A stretch of 15,211 nucleotides of DNA, taken from contig JBDHSU010000098.1 in assembly GCA_039808325.1 (NCBI GenBank), positions 1 to 15,211 on the forward strand. Reading direction: 5' to 3'. Numbering within the stretch: position 1 is the first letter of the stretch; each line of letters starts with the position of its first letter. Positions 13,213 through 15,211 of this stretch are shown piece by piece. The translations under genes were made by a program, and so were the position numbers. The notes beneath the pieces are model-generated. The model ran no database searches. It was not told where the DNA came from and saw only the letters and a program-made list of their open reading frames with translations. The DNA comes from JAFKKS01 sp039808325 (GTDB taxonomy: Bacteria > Pseudomonadota > Alphaproteobacteria > Rhizobiales > Xanthobacteraceae).

Positions 13213-14589
13213 TTGACAGACACCGAACGCAATCGTCTTTCCGCCCGCGCGGTGCGCTATGCGCGCGTCGGCGCCAATGTCGGCGGCGTTGCCGCGCGTC
13301 TCGCCGGCGCGCGCCTGTTCGGGCTGGGGCTCGACCGCGGGAAGAACGCGGCGGAGCTTTCCGCCGCGCTCGGCGGCCTCAAAGGGCCGATCATGAAGGT
13401 GGCGCAGCTCATGGCCACCATTCCCGACGCGCTGCCGCCGGAATATGTCGAGGAACTCTCCAAGCTGCAGAGCCAGGCGCCGCCGATGGGCTGGGCGTTC
13501 GTGAAGCGGCGGATGACGGCGGAGCTCGGCGCCGACTGGCAGTCGAAGTTCGCGCGCTTCGAGCACCATCCTGCCGCCGCCGCCTCTCTCGGACAGGTGC
13601 ATCGCGCGCTCGCGCATGACGGCACGCGGCTCGCCTGCAAGCTGCAGTACCCCGACATGCAGTCGGCCGTCGAAGCCGATCTGCAGCAGCTCGAATGGCT
13701 GCTCGCGATCCACCGGCGCATGGAGCCGGCGATCGACACTAGCGAGATCGCGCAGGAGGTCGGCGCGCGCGTGCGCGAGGAACTCGACTATCGGCGCGAG
13801 GCGAAGCATGCCGCGCTCTACCGTGCCATGCTGGCCGGCGAGGCGCGCATCCGCGTGCCCGGCGTGCATCCCGGCCTTTCCACCGGGCGGCTTCTCACCC
13901 TCGACTGGCTCGATGGCCGGCCGCTGCTCACGCACAAGGACGCCGATCTCGAGACGCGTAATCGGTTGGGCACGGCGATGTTCACCGCCTGGTGGTTTCC
14001 GTTCAGCCGCTACGGCGTGATCCATGGCGACCCGCATCTCGGCAACTACACGGTGTTCGATGCCGCCGGGGAGGGCGGGCAGGAGAGTCCCGAAGGGATC
14101 AACCTGCTCGATTACGGCTGCATCCGCATCTTCCCCCCGCGCTTCGTCGGCGGGGTCGTCGACCTCTACAATGGGCTTCGCGAGAACGACGCCGAGCGTG
14201 TCGTGCACGCCTATGAGACGTGGGGATTCCAGGGGCTCAACCGCGAACTGATCGACATCCTCAACATCTGGGCGCGCTTCATCTACGGGCCGCTGCTCGA
14301 CGACCGGGTGCGCTCGATCGCCGATGGCGTGAGGCCCTCGGAATACGGCCGGCGCGAGGCTTTCCGGGTGCACCGGGCGCTGAAGGAGAAGGGACCGGTG
14401 CGGGTGCCGCGCGAATTCGTGTTCATGGATCGGGCGGCGATCGGCCTCGGCGGCGTGTTCCTGCACCTCAAGGCGGAGCTGAATTTCTACCGGATGTTCG
14501 ACGAGGCGATCGCGGATTTCGCGGTGGACGCCGTCAAGGCGCGCCAGGCCGCCGCGCTGCAGGCGGTGGGGCTGCCGGCGGTGGAATGA
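13213..14589 (+). CDS. ABC1/AarF/UbiB-family atypical kinase
   Basis: Member of the ABC1 (ADCK/UbiB) protein-kinase-like family, linked to ubiquinone or lipid homeostasis; the substrate is unknown; 458 residues. Hallmarks are KVAQ (62-65, the KxGQ helix with Ala for Gly), the Ala-rich nucleotide loop AAAAS (121-125), Lys K143 (ACKLQYP), the ExD motif in REELDY (188-193), catalytic loop HGDPHLGN (271-278) and metal-binding DYG (300-302). It lacks the C-terminal transmembrane helices of true UbiB, so it is probably a soluble paralogue rather than the ubiquinone-pathway UbiB. The start is TTG at 13213, the first possible start after an in-frame stop at 13180; no clear ribosome site is seen and a start a few codons later cannot be excluded. 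It begins 62 bp after doc and is unlikely to be part of that module. Confidence 0.9.
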   Translation: MTDTERNRLSARAVRYARVGANVGGVAARLAGARLFGLGLDRGKNAAELSAALGGLKGPIMKVAQLMATIPDALPPEYVEELSKLQSQAPPMGWAFVKRRMTAELGADWQSKFARFEHHPAAAASLGQVHRALAHDGTRLACKLQYPDMQSAVEADLQQLEWLLAIHRRMEPAIDTSEIAQEVGARVREELDYRREAKHAALYRAMLAGEARIRVPGVHPGLSTGRLLTLDWLDGRPLLTHKDADLETRNRLGTAMFTAWWFPFSRYGVIHGDPHLGNYTVFDAAGEGGQESPEGINLLDYGCIRIFPPRFVGGVVDLYNGLRENDAERVVHAYETWGFQGLNRELIDILNIWARFIYGPLLDDRVRSIADGVRPSEYGRREAFRVHRALKEKGPVRVPREFVFMDRAAIGLGGVFLHLKAELNFYRMFDEAIADFAVDAVKARQAAALQAVGLPAVE

Positions 14590-14601
14590 CCGGCGCCGCC
14601 G

Positions 14602-14628
14602 TTGCCCTTATGGCGCAATTGCGATAAT
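14602..14628 (+). promoter_or_regulatory. Candidate promoter with palindrome before the oxidase subunit gene
   Basis: GATAAT (14623-14628) resembles a -10, with TTGCCC (14602-14607) 15 bp upstream, a short spacing. The 10-bp palindrome CGCAATTGCG (14614-14623) lies against it. Tentative. Confidence 0.25.
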
Positions 14629-14666
14629 CGCAGCGAAGACCTTGAACGGCTTTTCCGGAGATGACG

Positions 14667-14819
14667 ATGGCGGACCATGCCAAGCCCGAATACGCGACCG
14701 CCGACGGCAACGATTACGCCGAGCACGAGCGGACGTATAAGATGTTCCTCGCCCTGCTGAAATGGAACATTGCGGCGCTCGTGATCATCCTTGTCCTGAT
14801 GTATTATTTCCTCGTCTAA
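14667..14819 (+). CDS. aa3-type cytochrome c oxidase subunit IV (COX4_pro_2)
   Basis: Small membrane protein of 50 residues. The N-terminal half is polar, with EYATADGNDYAEHERTY (8-24), the signature of the bacterial aa3 oxidase subunit IV family (PF07835). One transmembrane helix follows (about 34-49, IAALVIILVLMYYFL). In structures of bacterial aa3 oxidases this subunit is a single helix packed beside the catalytic subunits; its function is unclear. The start is ATG at 14667, with GGAG (14657-14660) 6 nt upstream. The catalytic oxidase genes are not in the window. Placement directly before pntA is, from memory, common in Hyphomicrobiales. Confidence 0.88.
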   Translation: MADHAKPEYATADGNDYAEHERTYKMFLALLKWNIAALVIILVLMYYFLV

Positions 14820-14959
14820 TCCACGCTTTACCGATGCCCGGCGCGGCCTGTCCGCGCCGCCGGCCGTCGCCGCGGCGGCGGTCCGGTATTCAAGCGGCAA
14901 GGTTTCGCGCTAGTCTGCTTCCCGACAGTTGAACGCATCCGAGAGCCGCCGATATCCCG

Positions 14960-15211
14960 ATGAAGATCGCCATCCCCGCCGAAACCGAAGCTGGCGAACC
15001 GCGGATCGCCGCTACGCCCGAGACCCTCAAGAAGTTGCGCGCGCTTGGCGCCGACGTCGTCGTGCAGGCGGGGGCGGGGACAGGCTCCGGTCTGCGCGAC
15101 AGCGATTTCGAGGCGGCCGGCGCCTCCATCGCGCATGGGCTTGCCGAGACGGTGCGCGACGCCGATGTGGTGCTCAAGGTGCGTCGCCCGGCCAATCACG
15201 AGCTTTCGAAC
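14960..15211 (+). CDS. pntA: NAD(P) transhydrogenase subunit alpha, N-terminal part (cut by window end)
   Basis: Only the first 84 residues are present; the frame is open to the last base. The N-terminus, with MKIAIPAETEAGEPRIAATP followed by ETLKKLRALGADVVVQAGAG, is the start of the AlaDH/PNT domain and resembles PntA more than alanine dehydrogenase. Proton-translocating transhydrogenase makes NADPH from NADH using the proton gradient. Alphaproteobacteria often split the alpha subunit in two, which cannot be judged here. The start is ATG at 14960; the ribosome site is weak (GAGAG further upstream). The 140 bp after the oxidase subunit gene hold only a GC-rich hairpin (14840-14858) without a U-tract, so co-transcription is possible. 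Confidence 0.9.
   Translation, partial: MKIAIPAETEAGEPRIAATPETLKKLRALGADVVVQAGAGTGSGLRDSDFEAAGASIAHGLAETVRDADVVLKVRRPANHELSN

Noticed and set aside
13051..14466. Long minus-strand open frame opposite the ABC1 kinase
   Set aside because: His/Arg/Glu-rich antisense translation of a gene with clear kinase motifs; no ribosome site or domain.
14840..14858. GC-rich hairpin GGCGCGG/CCGCGCC between the oxidase subunit gene and pntA
   Set aside because: No U-tract follows, so there is no support for a terminator; may be chance in very GC-rich DNA.

Overview
The window is high-GC chromosomal DNA from an alphaproteobacterium, most likely of the order Hyphomicrobiales (Rhizobiales). The evidence is a set of order- or class-typical genes: DUF1244, GapR (DUF2312), DUF1036, the 50-residue aa3-oxidase subunit IV next to pntA, and TTAA-N7-TTAA (CtrA-type) boxes. 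A dispersed palindromic mosaic of the rhizobial kind also points this way. I see no rRNA, tRNA, CRISPR array, phage or insertion sequence. Genus-level placement is not possible from the sequence alone.

Layout. (1) 74-3401, minus strand: a tight operon of a MOFRL-family glycerate 2-kinase, a small secreted DUF1036 protein and pyruvate kinase. The two kinases bracket enolase on the route glycerate -> 2-phosphoglycerate -> PEP -> pyruvate. (2) 3582-4613, plus strand: DUF1244, then 453 bp holding at least six inverted repeats and a U-tailed leader hairpin, then gapR, which encodes a nucleoid protein that binds overtwisted DNA. (3) 4672-10436, minus strand: three co-directional genes for a DUF882/M15-type murein endopeptidase, a large periplasmic YkuD L,D-transpeptidase, and a sigma-54-dependent response regulator of the TacA type. 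A perfect TTAA-N7-TTAA box lies upstream of the regulator and a one-mismatch version upstream of the DUF882 gene. (4) 10646-12484, plus strand: oligoendopeptidase F. (5) 12488-13150, plus strand: a compact toxin-antitoxin module with an AbrB-fold antitoxin, a Doc/Fic toxin and a promoter that overlaps two inverted repeats. (6) 13213-15211, plus strand: an ABC1/AarF-type kinase, aa3-type cytochrome c oxidase subunit IV, and the start of pntA, cut by the window edge.

The most interesting theme is block 3 with gapR. A cell-cycle-type regulator carrying a CtrA-like site sits beside one enzyme class that makes 3-3 peptidoglycan cross-links and one whose E. coli relative (MepK/YcbK) cleaves them. 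This suggests a cell-cycle-linked wall-remodelling locus in a polar-growing lineage. The regulatory link is inference. The toxin-antitoxin module is the only clearly accessory-type cargo, inserted between housekeeping genes.
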